Assembly (NCBI GenBank): GCA_029934695.1
Contig: JAOZLU010000132.1
Span: forward strand, 1 to 13,560
Direction: 5' to 3'
Origin: Desulfobacterales bacterium
Lineage (GTDB): Bacteria; Desulfobacterota; Desulfobacteria; Desulfobacterales; 4be13
DNA: 13,560 bases
Made by a program: the position numbers and the translations under genes. Positions 1 through 8,173 of the stretch are shown here, piece after piece; positions within the stretch are counted from its first letter, which is position 1, and the number at the start of each line of letters is the position of its first letter. The notes under the pieces were generated by a model. It ran no database searches, was not told the origin of the DNA, and saw nothing but the letters and a program-made list of their open reading frames with translations.

Positions 1-1154
<1,154 letters not shown>

Positions 1155-1168
1155 AAAAATTCCGTTCT

Positions 1169-1212
1169 TTGCCAAAGCTTCGCTTTCTTGCTCCGGAGCA
1201 AAGTTTTGGCAA
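1169..1212. repeat. hairpin in the hypD leader
   Basis: TTGCCAAAGCTT (1169-1180) pairs with AAGTTTTGGCAA (1201-1212) at 11 of 12 positions. A 14-bp palindrome, TTGCTCCGGAGCAA (1188-1201), lies between and partly within the arms. The structure begins 15 nt upstream of the hypD ATG, next to its weak ribosome-binding site. It could be an interspersed repeat, a translational control element, or both; the sequence alone does not decide. Confidence 0.6.
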
Positions 1213-1257
1213 GCTGATTTTATGATTATTCTCGGTATATGGAAAATTTCTCTGGCT

Positions 1258-1357
1258 CCCTTCGGCAAGCTCAGGGGCCACAGAGAAAGCAATAAAAACT
1301 CTGTTTTTCTCTGTGCGGCCCCTGAGCGGTGTGCCGGCCCCTGAGCCTGTCGAAGGG
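1258..1357. repeat. long inverted repeat, CCCTTCGRCARGCTCAGGGG type
   Basis: The left arm (1258-1279) and right arm (1336-1357) match at 20 of 22 positions. They belong to the widespread bacterial repeat whose shadow translation reads HPSTSSG or RQAQG. Inside is a second perfect 10-bp stem, CACAGAGAAA (1279-1288) with TTTCTCTGTG (1306-1315), and a partial duplicate of the right arm at 1318-1327. The block separates hypD from the divergent secreted-inhibitor gene. A related copy lies at 3417-3456. Confidence 0.85.
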
Positions 1358-1379
1358 TGTGCCCCGAATCCATACAATG

Positions 1380-1668
1380 GATACGGGTTTTACTGTCAAG
1401 GGGCTTCCTTATTTTTATCTGATTTCCCTATAGTTCTGTATCTGACCTTCGTGTACCATAAATTTTTGGAAATGTGAAACGGTTTTATCTTTTTTTATGA
1501 AAGAAAATTTCCCTTTAAGTGTCTATAATAAGTTGTCAGGAAATAATGTTCATTAAATGGATTGGGAGGTGATACGATAAAGAATATAACACATTTTGGC
1601 GGAACTTCAGTAAATTTGGCTGTAATATCTTTTATTATCAATAAAACAAATGAACGGAGGTAAGAACA
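1380..1668. other. AT-rich intergenic region, probable promoter of the inhibitor gene
   Basis: This stretch lies between the hypD leader repeats and the ATG at 1669. A perfect TATAAT at 1524-1529 could be a -10 box, but I see no good -35 at standard spacing. A TTGTCA occurs at 1533-1538. A GGGAGGTG at 1565-1572 precedes an open stretch starting with ATA that ends in a TAA at 1660-1662; it has no standard start codon, so I do not call a gene. Nothing else is recognisable. Confidence 0.3.
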
Positions 1669-3405
1669 ATGAAAAAATGTATCGCATTGACAGCGGCCTT
1701 AATTGCTGCTTTTATGATTGGCGGAAGTGTTTATGCAGATGATGATGGGATGATGTGCGCCCAGGTGATCACTTATGGTCTGAACCCTGAAACCCTTGAA
1801 TGGGAAATGTTTCCCACGCCTTGTGACGTTCCTGACGGATGGCGGGCTTCGATGACGCGGCCGGACAGTGACCCCCTTCAGGATACCGTTATCAATCCAA
1901 ATGACGGTGACAGCGCAAAAGGCGACGAGGAGCCGCTTATTATTTATCCGAATGAAGACATGCCGATCATTGCTCCCAATCCTGACCTTGGCCAGAGCAC
2001 TTTCACAGATGCGGATAACGGGAAGAGCATCACCCTCAGACAAGGCTATTCAATGCGTGTGGTTTTGGAAAGCAACCCCAGCACAGGCTTTATATGGACT
2101 GTAAAAGCATTGGATCGGGATATACTGGAAAATCTGGATAACAGATATGATTCCGACTGTGCATCCGATGATATCGCCGGGTGCGGGGGAAAGGAGATAT
2201 GGGGATTTGTGGGCGCATCCGCGGGAATGACAACCCTTGAAATGGCTTATGCCCGGCCCTGGGAAGAAGGTCCGGCTGCCAAAACATTCACCCTGACAGT
2301 GGAAGTTGTCGCTTCTTCCGACGCGGAGAGGCCTGAACCGTTTTATCCTGAAATTGCCCTTCACGCTGATGCTCTCTGTAACGCGGATTACAGCGGCGAC
2401 GGTGTGGTGGACAGGAAAGATGCTGTTGAGAAAAAAAGGAATGCGAACAGGGAATTCAGAACATGGAAAAGAGAATGCTGGCGTCCAAGAAAAGGCTGCG
2501 GTGATTACAATGGCGATGGCAGAACAGATCGGAAAGATCTGATCGGAAAAAGAAAGCATCAGAACGCGGAATTTAAAGATTGGAAGGCTGACTGCTGGAA
2601 CGCGGGAATGAGGGTTCAAGTCTCTGAATCAGATGATATCAGCACAGGAGGCAAAGTCAGCGAATGCGGCGGTTTTGCTGCAAAAGAGACCGTCTTTGCA
2701 ACGGAAGATCCGAATTGCAGAGATGAAAGGTTTATCTGGAGCTATGACGAGGCATCGCAGACCGTAACTTTCCTGGATGAAAACGTGCATCTCAACTGCT
2801 GCGGGAATCGCTCTGCAAGCATATCGCTGAATGAGAAAACAGGCGTTTATGAAATATATGAGACAGACAGGCCGGAGATGTCAGATGACGGCAACCCCAT
2901 ACGTTGCCGATGTATGTGTTTTTTTGACTTTCAGCTCGAACTGACGGACGTTGCCCCGGGGACAATCAATGTGGAAGTTTTCCGGGCGGTTGCTGAGAAC
3001 AAAGAATCACTGTCAGATGTATGGAAAGGTGCATTGGACCTGGGCCGAGAGGATGGCTTTGAATTGGTGAAAGAAAACGTGGGCTGGTGTTATGAAGAAC
3101 CGGAATGTCTGGAAAAGGAAATATGCGGGAACGGACTTGATGACAACTGCAATGATCAGGTTGATGAAGACTGCGGCAAATCCTGCGGCGGCATCATGGG
3201 GCTGGCCTGTTCCGAAGGTGAATTCTGCCTATTCGAGGAAGATACCTGTGACTGGAGGGATGATATGGGCATCTGCACGGTTGTTCCCCAAGTCTGTATG
3301 ACAGAATATGCGCCCGTATGCGGCTGCGACGGCAAAACATATTCCAATGAATGCGTTATGATGACGGTCGGGCAGTCCAAGATGAGTGAGGGACCGTGCG
3401 AGTAA
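1669..3405 (+). CDS. secreted chagasin-dockerin-Kazal multidomain protease inhibitor
   Basis: This 578-aa exported protein has a strong ribosome-binding site (GGAGG, about 9 nt upstream) and a signal peptide (MKK, hydrophobic to about 20, likely cut near VYA-DD). Residues 115-215 resemble chagasin/I42 cysteine-protease inhibitors: NPSTGF (136-141), a GCGG loop (171-174) and ARPWE (195-199) correspond to the three inhibitory loops. Residues 238-310 hold two dockerin-like EF-hands (NADYSGDGVVD and GDYNGDGRTD), each followed by a W/C-rich helix. Residues 320-440 are a cysteine-rich beta domain I do not recognise. Residues 484-502 carry the MopE-like motif CGNGLDDNCNDQVDEDC. Residues 505-577 are the bacterial extended Kazal module ending in PVCGCDGKTYSNEC and GPC. 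The likely role is neutralising extracellular cysteine and serine proteases; domain calls rest on motifs seen by eye. Confidence 0.85.
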   Translation: MKKCIALTAALIAAFMIGGSVYADDDGMMCAQVITYGLNPETLEWEMFPTPCDVPDGWRASMTRPDSDPLQDTVINPNDGDSAKGDEEPLIIYPNEDMPIIAPNPDLGQSTFTDADNGKSITLRQGYSMRVVLESNPSTGFIWTVKALDRDILENLDNRYDSDCASDDIAGCGGKEIWGFVGASAGMTTLEMAYARPWEEGPAAKTFTLTVEVVASSDAERPEPFYPEIALHADALCNADYSGDGVVDRKDAVEKKRNANREFRTWKRECWRPRKGCGDYNGDGRTDRKDLIGKRKHQNAEFKDWKADCWNAGMRVQVSESDDISTGGKVSECGGFAAKETVFATEDPNCRDERFIWSYDEASQTVTFLDENVHLNCCGNRSASISLNEKTGVYEIYETDRPEMSDDGNPIRCRCMCFFDFQLELTDVAPGTINVEVFRAVAENKESLSDVWKGALDLGREDGFELVKENVGWCYEEPECLEKEICGNGLDDNCNDQVDEDCGKSCGGIMGLACSEGEFCLFEEDTCDWRDDMGICTVVPQVCMTEYAPVCGCDGKTYSNECVMMTVGQSKMSEGPCE

Positions 3406-3416
3406 TTCATCTCTTT

Positions 3417-3456
3417 CCCTTCGCTAGACTCAGGGGCCCCTGAGCTTGTCGAAGGG
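3417..3456. terminator. palindromic repeat between convergent genes, probable bidirectional terminator
   Basis: Two 20-nt arms meet without a loop (3417-3436 and 3437-3456) and match at 15 of 20 positions, with perfect outer CCCTTCG/CGAAGGG and inner CTCAGGGG/CCCCTGAG blocks. It fills the 54-bp gap between the stop codons of two convergent genes and belongs to the same repeat family as 1258-1357. There is no clear T-tract, so the terminator role is inferred from position and stem. Confidence 0.55.
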
Positions 3457-3459
3457 TGA

Positions 3460-4872
3460 TTACTTGCCAATTCTCAGCTTTTTCAGCCGATATCGGAGCG
3501 AGCGAATATTAATTCCGAGCAGTTTCGCTGCGTTGGTCTTTTTGTCCTTGGTCAGTTCAATTGCTTTCTCAATATAAGCCCTCTCAATTCCGTCCAAAAT
3601 AGCGTCCAGCGAAACCCCATCCTCAACTGCATCCAAATCAAGGCCCCTGCCTTTTTCCTCTTCCATCCATGTCTGTTTGTGAATGGAAATCGAAAGGTTG
3701 TCCGGCAGAAGGATATTCGTGTTGCTGAGGGCCACGCTCCGCTCAATCAGATTCTCCAGCTCGCGGATATTGCCCGGGAAGTCATATTTGTTCAGCAGAT
3801 CAATGGCGTAAGAAGAAATTTTTGTCATCTTCTTTCCCATTTCCTTTGAATATTTGTCAAGAAAATGCTGGGCAAGGATGCGAAGATCCTCTTTTCTTTC
3901 TCTGAGCGGCGGCACCCTTATTTCTATCACATTAAGGCGATAAAACAGGTCTTCCCTGAAACGTCCGGCAACAACCTCTTTCTCCAACTTTCTGTTGGTT
4001 GCAGAAATGATTCTGACATCCACTGAAATATTTTCGTTGCCGCCCACTGGTATAAACGCCTTATCCTGAACCACCTTGAGCAGTTTTACCTGTATGCTCG
4101 GAATCACTTCCCCGATCTCATCAAGAAAAACCGTGCCTTCGTGGGCAACTTCAAAAAGCCCTTTTTTGTCATTTTCGGCACCTGTGAACGCCCCTTTTTT
4201 GTGGCCGAAAAATTCGCTCTCCATGAGCATTTCGGGAATGCTTCCGCAATTGATTCCCACAAACTGGTTGCCCTTGCGGTCGCTCTTCTCATGGATGGCG
4301 CGGGCAATCAGTTCCTTGCCGGTTCCGCTTTCTCCGGTGATGAGGATATTGGTCGTGGTTTTGGCAACCTGTCGGATCATCTCATAAACATGCATCATTT
4401 TGGGGCTGTTTCCCACGATCCGGTCAAAATGCAGATTTTTTTTCAGCTCATCATCGAGAATCCGCTTTTCACGTGCGACGGTTCTCAGTTCCAAAGCCTT
4501 TGCGATGGTCTGCTTCAGCTCATTGTTGTCAAAAGGCTTGGGCAGATAATCATAAGCCCCTTCATTCATGGCCTCAACCGCTGTCTCTGCTGACGCATAA
4601 GCTGAGATCATAATGACAACTGTGTTAGGATTCTGTTTTTTTGAAGCTTTCAGCACTTCAAGGCCGGTGATATCTCCGAGCCGAATATCACACAGCAAAA
4701 GATCGAAATATGTTTTTTCAATCATTGAGATGGCATCGTAGCCATTTACCGCGCATGAAATCTTGTAGCCTTCCTTTTCCAGCATATATTCGAGCAGCTC
4801 TCTCATGCTGAGTTCATCATCCACAATCAGTATGTGGGGAAGGTTGACTGAGTTATGTGTTTCTGTTTGCAT
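3460..4872 (-). CDS. sigma-54-dependent response regulator, PilR/NtrC type
   Basis: The 470-aa regulator has three parts. The receiver (about 13-127) has the acidic pair D18/D19, phospho-acceptor D62 (LLLCDIR), S90 and K112 (LPKPF). The AAA+ domain (about 150-385) has Walker A GESGTGKE (180-187), the sigma-54 contact loop GAFTGA (227-232) and Walker B TVFLDEIG (247-254). The C-terminal helix-turn-helix is at about 444-464. It should remodel sigma-54 RNA polymerase at enhancer-dependent promoters once phosphorylated. The tail KTNAAKLLGINIRSLRYRLKKL resembles PilR, which controls type IV pilus genes, but AtoC/ZraR-type relatives cannot be excluded. No histidine kinase is adjacent, so it is an orphan in this window. 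All catalytic residues are intact. Confidence 0.92.
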   Translation of the reverse strand: MQTETHNSVNLPHILIVDDELSMRELLEYMLEKEGYKISCAVNGYDAISMIEKTYFDLLLCDIRLGDITGLEVLKASKKQNPNTVVIMISAYASAETAVEAMNEGAYDYLPKPFDNNELKQTIAKALELRTVAREKRILDDELKKNLHFDRIVGNSPKMMHVYEMIRQVAKTTTNILITGESGTGKELIARAIHEKSDRKGNQFVGINCGSIPEMLMESEFFGHKKGAFTGAENDKKGLFEVAHEGTVFLDEIGEVIPSIQVKLLKVVQDKAFIPVGGNENISVDVRIISATNRKLEKEVVAGRFREDLFYRLNVIEIRVPPLRERKEDLRILAQHFLDKYSKEMGKKMTKISSYAIDLLNKYDFPGNIRELENLIERSVALSNTNILLPDNLSISIHKQTWMEEEKGRGLDLDAVEDGVSLDAILDGIERAYIEKAIELTKDKKTNAAKLLGINIRSLRYRLKKLRIGK

Positions 4873-5189
4873 GAATGCTCGTCGTCTGTCTGAGGGTTAT
4901 TTTCAATTTTTCATTTTGAACTTTCAACTTTTTCTCTGGAAAGCAGTAACGTCAGGTTCTGCCTGCATCCTTCTAAATTGAATAACATAACTGCATCCGA
5001 ATTTCAATACCTTCCTGAAGAAAATAAAGGATGAGGGGATGAAGGATGAAATTTTGAAATACCTGAAGGGGTTGTTTATTGTCATTTGATTATATTATAT
5101 GTTTTCATGATGTTGCCTTTTTATATTAAAAAAAAGTATATAGTCAGAGCCTGGGCTGATGAAAATGTCACAAACAGAGTTGCCAATTG

Positions 5190-5269
5190 TGATCCCGTTT
5201 TTGTTCCACCTAATTTTTTTAACTTAAAAATCAGTCGGTTACAAAATAGCCGGAACAAAAACGGGATCA
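5190..5269. repeat. perfect 17-bp inverted repeat, possible MITE or solo element
   Basis: GATCCCGTTTTTGTTCC (5191-5207) is perfectly complementary to GGAACAAAAACGGGATC (5252-5268), with one further T/A pair outside, separated by 44 AT-rich bases. Flanks show no obvious target duplication. It could be a MITE-like element, a regulatory hairpin or a long-loop terminator. Confidence 0.7.
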
Positions 5270-5446
5270 GCTTTTTGAGAGCATCAACAACAGATTCATC
5301 ACCCCAGTCAGAGTCTGCTCTGTTTTTAATTTAAGATTTCAAATAATCATTCATTATTTTTTAGTAATGTATGATTCTTATATACGGAAAATTTTACGGT
5401 TCCTCTGCCGGAATATGCGATATTTCGTGAATCATTTATGATACAC

Positions 5447-5482
5447 GAGGCAGAGCCTCTCAGGATGCGTTCCCAGAGAACG
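5447..5482. repeat. double small hairpin, interspersed repeat remnant
   Basis: GAGGCAGAGCCTC (5447-5459) is a palindrome with a 3-nt centre. Immediately after it CGTTCCCAGAGAACG (5468-5482) forms a second stem. This resembles the GAGGCAGAGCCTC / GCGTTCCCAG...GGGAACG repeat seen between genes in several bacterial genomes, from memory. It is a single, partly degraded copy here. Confidence 0.55.
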
Positions 5483-5641
5483 AGTAAAAAGGAGCATTTC
5501 GGACCGTCAAAATACTCTTTCCACCCCATTGATCTCTCCTGTATTTTATGAGACTGTGTTTTTTCAAAACAATGAACAGATTCCGATTTTTGAAGCTTTT
5601 TTCCGATAATAGCTGATTTTTTGAACTCAAAGGAGACCCCC

Positions 5642-6346
5642 ATGTCCCATTCACATTCCGAAACTACGAATATTATATGCCCGGGTGCCGGCAGGAAGTG
5701 TCAGTGGAAATCTGGCGCATTGTGGATACACAGGAACGCCCGGATTTGTCTGCCCGTATTCGTAAAAACGAAATTCATACAGTTATTCGCGGCAATTGCG
5801 GGCATAAAGGCCGGATCAATGCGCCTTTGCTGGTCAACGTGCCTGAAAAGGAGGCTCTGTTTTTTGTCAGAACTGAAAAGACCTCTGAAGTGGAAAATCG
5901 TAACACAAGGGCGATGCTTGTGAAAAAGTTGGCGGCTTCGTTTGAGGAAATTTCAGAATATTTGGATACTGTGGAGATTCTGGATCAGGATGAACTGCCG
6001 AGGGTGTTCAGGGAAAGCAATGAGAGGCCGGTTCAAAAGAGGGTGAGTTCGTCTGGAAAAAATAGTGCGGCAGGTATTGATATGCCGGGACAACTGCACC
6101 TTATTCTTTCTGAAATTTCCCAATTGTCCCAACTGAAAGACATGCCCCGGCGTGTGGAATTGTGCAGACAGGCGTTGATGTTGGTGAACAGGCATCAAAA
6201 TCCACCACTCTGGGCTATGCTGTCTGGTGAATTGGGCAATAGTCTCCAACAAAAATCCCTTGGGTGATCGTGCGGACAACATCAAGGAGGCTATGGGATG
6301 CTGTGAGCAGGCTCTGGAGGTGAGGACACGGGATGGGCCGCCGCAA
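5642..6346 (+). pseudogene. CpXC zinc-finger / TPR protein, frameshifted and truncated
   Basis: ATG at 5642 follows a good ribosome-binding site (AAAGGAG). The first 15 residues (MSHSHSETTNIICPG) are in one frame. The continuation CRQEVSVEIWRIV lies in another from about 5681, as if one base were missing inside TGCCCGGGTGCCGG, which would restore CPGC. The expected second zinc-binding pair reads RGNCGHKG, so its first cysteine has become arginine. Residues after about 140 resemble the N-terminal flank of TPR effector proteins (MPRRVELCRQAL, LWAMLSGELGNSLQQ). A second shift in an A5 run at 6249-6253 ends that frame at 6267, while NPLGDRADNIKEA and EQALEVRTR continue in the next frame before similarity stops near 6331. 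In intact relatives TPR repeats continue, sometimes to a CHAT protease; here they are gone. Sequencing error could explain the frameshifts but not the Cys loss or truncation. Confidence 0.75.
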
Positions 6347-6378
6347 GATACACAGGGATTTGATAACAAGGAGGAATC

Positions 6379-6789
6379 ATGTTTGACAACAGAGAAATTT
6401 TGGAAGCCGCAAGACGGCTGGCAGATGAACAGCCCCATTTGTTGGGCGATGATGCAAAACAAATTACAGAATGGCTGAACCAGACCCCGGAAAACGACCC
6501 GGAAGCTCTTAGGCAGACAGTCAATCTGTTGTTGGATCGGTTGAGCCGGCATTCCGAGGCATGGCAGGCCGTGTGCAGGGAAGTCGGTATTGATGAGGAT
6601 AACAAGGACAGTAATACCAGACTTTCAGCATATTTCGATAACAGTCTGGGAGATCCACCTCCTATCCCGGCAAGCACAAAAATGGTCTGCCCGGAATGCG
6701 ATTATCACCGAACCTTGCGGCAAAAAGGCCAGCGTCTTTTTTGCCCGAATTGCGATAAGCAACTGGTGCCGGAGGTTCAATCATCATAA
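6379..6789 (+). CDS. small helical protein with C-terminal zinc ribbon
   Basis: The 136-aa cytoplasmic protein starts at ATG 6379 behind a strong AGGAGG site. Residues 1-75 are predicted by eye to be all-helical and acidic (EILEAARRLADE, ALRQTVNLLLDRL). A proline-rich linker leads to a zinc ribbon with C104, C107, C122 and C125 (CPEC...CPNC). No catalytic motif is visible. I do not recognise the family; the layout (small helical adaptor plus zinc ribbon beside a CpXC/TPR gene) would suit an adaptor of a TPR/CHAT-type conflict or signalling system, which is an inference. It lies downstream of the broken CpXC/TPR gene and 112 bp upstream of the membrane-protein gene on the same strand. Confidence 0.8.
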   Translation: MFDNREILEAARRLADEQPHLLGDDAKQITEWLNQTPENDPEALRQTVNLLLDRLSRHSEAWQAVCREVGIDEDNKDSNTRLSAYFDNSLGDPPPIPASTKMVCPECDYHRTLRQKGQRLFCPNCDKQLVPEVQSS

Positions 6790-6826
6790 AGCTGAATATT
6801 CGGCGAACCCCATATCCGCTTCCGCG

Positions 6827-6867
6827 GGATTGACAAATCCGGCGGTTCGGATTTGTCAATCCGAACC
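6827..6867 (+). promoter_or_regulatory. mutually exclusive hairpins upstream of the membrane-protein gene
   Basis: Hairpin A: 15 perfect base pairs, GGATTGACAAATCCG (6827-6841) with 6848-6862, 6-nt loop. Hairpin B: 10 perfect base pairs, GGTTCGGATT (6844-6853) with AATCCGAACC (6858-6867), 4-nt loop. B uses bases of A's right arm, so only one can form at a time. It lies 35 nt upstream of the next ATG. It may be an attenuator-like switch or an interspersed repeat; there is no U-tract directly behind either stem. Confidence 0.55.
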
Positions 6868-6901
6868 GGGCGAGGGTGGGTCTTACTTTAAAGGATTAAT
6901 T

Positions 6902-7798
6902 ATGTTTAAAGCCAAATTCGGGGCAAAACTGGCCGAAGGGCTGGCCGGACAATGGGCTGCCCAGCAACTCAGCCCGGCTCTGGTGTTCTGGGCCGGGGGT
7001 ATTATTGCATGGTTATCTCATAACAAATGGAAGCTCCCGGAAATCTGCCTGCAAAATATCGACAACAGCCTAGTGTACATTGTCCTGGCAATGGGCGGCA
7101 TTCTTCTGATTGCCATATCAGGCACGGTGATGCAGTGGCTTCAGACACCGGTCATCCGATTGGCCGAAGGATACTGGCCGCTTCGATTTTGCTTGGCCCG
7201 ACAATTGAAAAAAGGCCTGAATTCCAAAGAAGAACAATGGGAAAAATTGGACAGCAGAGAGAACCGAACTGCCGAAGAACAGGCCGAGCTTGTCCGTCTG
7301 GACATGACTCTGAGCCGTTATCCGCTGGATAAACGCCTGCTGATGCCCACCACTCTGGGCAATCTGCTGCGATCTGCGGAAGAATATCCCAGGGTCCGGT
7401 ACGGCTTGGACACAATCGTATGCTGGCCTCGGTTGTGGCTGCTGATGCCCGATGAGACCCTTGAAGTGCTTTCCGAAGCACGGGAGGAACTCAACTCATG
7501 CGCCCGTCTGATGCTCTGGAGCATTTTCTTCCTAATCTGGATCCTCTGGACAGACTGGGCAGTTCTGTCGTTGCTCATTTTTCCAATAGCTTATATGAGA
7601 ATGCTCAAAGCGGCAGACACTTACGGAGAACTGATCCGGGCGGCATTTGACCTGCACCGTTTCAAACTCTATGAGTCCCTGAAATGGCCCCTGCCCCCGG
7701 GACCAAAGGAGGAGAAGGAACGGGGGGAACAACTGACCGAATATCTGTCCCGAGGTACCGGAGCAGACAGTATTCGATTCAGAGAGGAAAACCCGTGA
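6902..7798 (+). CDS. conserved multi-pass membrane protein with PTxLGNxLRxAExYP motif
   Basis: The 298-aa inner-membrane protein starts at ATG 6902 (MFKAKFGAKL), supported by AAAGGA about 9 nt upstream. The frame is open further upstream only through the preceding gene and hairpins. Hydrophobic segments lie near residues 24-38, 57-79, 202-216 and 218-233, with a charged, coiled-coil-like stretch at 103-145 between the second and third. The most striking block is PTTLGNLLRSAEEYPRVRYG (149-168) followed by DTIVCWPRLWLLMP; I recall similar proteins of unknown function, so this block probably defines the family. The C-terminal tail (265-298) is charged and proline-rich. It is the last gene of the rightward cluster, so it may be the membrane component of whatever the zinc-ribbon and CpXC/TPR genes do. 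No enzymatic motif is seen. Confidence 0.85.
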   Translation: MFKAKFGAKLAEGLAGQWAAQQLSPALVFWAGGIIAWLSHNKWKLPEICLQNIDNSLVYIVLAMGGILLIAISGTVMQWLQTPVIRLAEGYWPLRFCLARQLKKGLNSKEEQWEKLDSRENRTAEEQAELVRLDMTLSRYPLDKRLLMPTTLGNLLRSAEEYPRVRYGLDTIVCWPRLWLLMPDETLEVLSEAREELNSCARLMLWSIFFLIWILWTDWAVLSLLIFPIAYMRMLKAADTYGELIRAAFDLHRFKLYESLKWPLPPGPKEEKERGEQLTEYLSRGTGADSIRFREENP

Positions 7799-7806
7799 GC
7801 AGACAT

Positions 7807-7931
7807 CATGTTTGTAGAACCAGCCAGACATCGCCATTCAGAGGCCCGCAGGGCCGCCATGTTTGCAGAATCAGCCAGACACCGCCATTCAGAGGCCCGT
7901 AGGGCCGCCATGTTTGTAGACTACAAACATG
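7807..7931. repeat. 51-bp tandem repeats ending in a palindrome
   Basis: Two full units start at 7807 and 7858 with a partial third at 7909 (period 51 bp), each opening with CATGTTTG and containing AGAGGCCC and AGGGCCGC. The partial third unit, CATGTTTGTAG (7909-7919), is followed after one base by its exact reverse complement (7921-7931), giving a 23-bp palindrome. Being a multiple of three, the units translate on the minus strand as a repeated 17-residue pattern (MAALRASEWRCLA...). I regard this as non-coding because no ribosome-binding site is present. Confidence 0.9.
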
Positions 7932-7936
7932 CCGAC

Positions 7937-7957
7937 ATCCTGTGAATCCCGGTTCAG
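7937..7957. repeat. partial copy of the 88-bp repeat (one end only)
   Basis: ATCCTGTGAATCCCGGTTCAG matches the right end of the full units at 8401-8488 and 11877-11964. Shortly after, CTCAGAAAATCCCTGC (7970-7985) also recurs at 9496-9511, showing a second shared module around these elements. The copy lies between the 51-bp repeats and the hicA stop codon. Confidence 0.75.
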
Positions 7958-7984
7958 ACAATATGCCGCTCAGAAAATCCCTGC

Positions 7985-8173
7985 CTATCTCACAAAAGGT
8001 ATTCCCAGGTCTTTGCAGATTTTTCTTGTCAGAAAGTCGTTTATTTCATTATGCCTCGGAACCGCAGACCGTTTGCCTGATCCTGTATGATACCACCATG
8101 AATGACTTCCGCCTTCTCTGAGAAGATCGCAGCCCTTCGAGCGGAGATACCGTATGAATTTTGTCCGTTTCAT
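7985..8173 (-). CDS. hicA: HicA-type mRNA interferase toxin
   Basis: HicA toxins are small double-stranded-RNA-binding-fold nucleases that cleave mRNA and are neutralised by HicB. The 62-aa product starting MKRTKFIRYLRSKG has the family core LLREGGSHSWWYH, in which the GGSH histidine is the expected catalytic residue, then HNEINDFLTRKICKDLGI. Length is normal. I choose ATG 8173 because it forms an ATGA overlap with the hicB stop, the usual sign of translational coupling; an in-frame start at 8197 would add eight residues inside hicB. hicB precedes it, the less common antitoxin-first order. The pair appears intact and functional, unlike most toxin loci in this window. Confidence 0.92.
   Translation of the reverse strand: MKRTKFIRYLRSKGCDLLREGGSHSWWYHTGSGKRSAVPRHNEINDFLTRKICKDLGIPFVR

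Larger units (their letters stand above)
4873..5641. other. gene-poor intergenic region
   Basis: This 770-bp AT-rich stretch lies between the response regulator (leftward) and the CpXC/TPR pseudogene (rightward). Open frames here have no convincing ribosome-binding site or family resemblance, and two of them only translate the inverted repeats noted at 5190-5269 and 5447-5482. A short frame at 5040-5088 (MKDEILKYLKG...) is too short to support. The region must contain the promoter of the rightward cluster, but I cannot place it. Confidence 0.5.

Noticed and set aside
1155..1373. N-terminal extension of hypD to 440 residues
   Set aside because: The added 73 residues translate the interspersed hairpin repeats (RQAQGPAHRSG type), are absent from HypD proteins, and ATG 1154 gives the normal length.
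5086..5334. 82-codon plus-strand frame
   Set aside because: It spans both arms of the 17-bp inverted repeat, has no ribosome-binding site and low-complexity composition.
5347..5643. 98-codon minus-strand frame
   Set aside because: It reads through the GAGGCAGAGCCTC/GCGTTCCC hairpin repeats; no convincing start signal or protein resemblance.
7669..7911. Minus-strand repeat protein (MAALRASEWRCLA units)
   Set aside because: It is only the translation of the 51-bp repeats plus antisense of the membrane-protein gene, without a ribosome-binding site.
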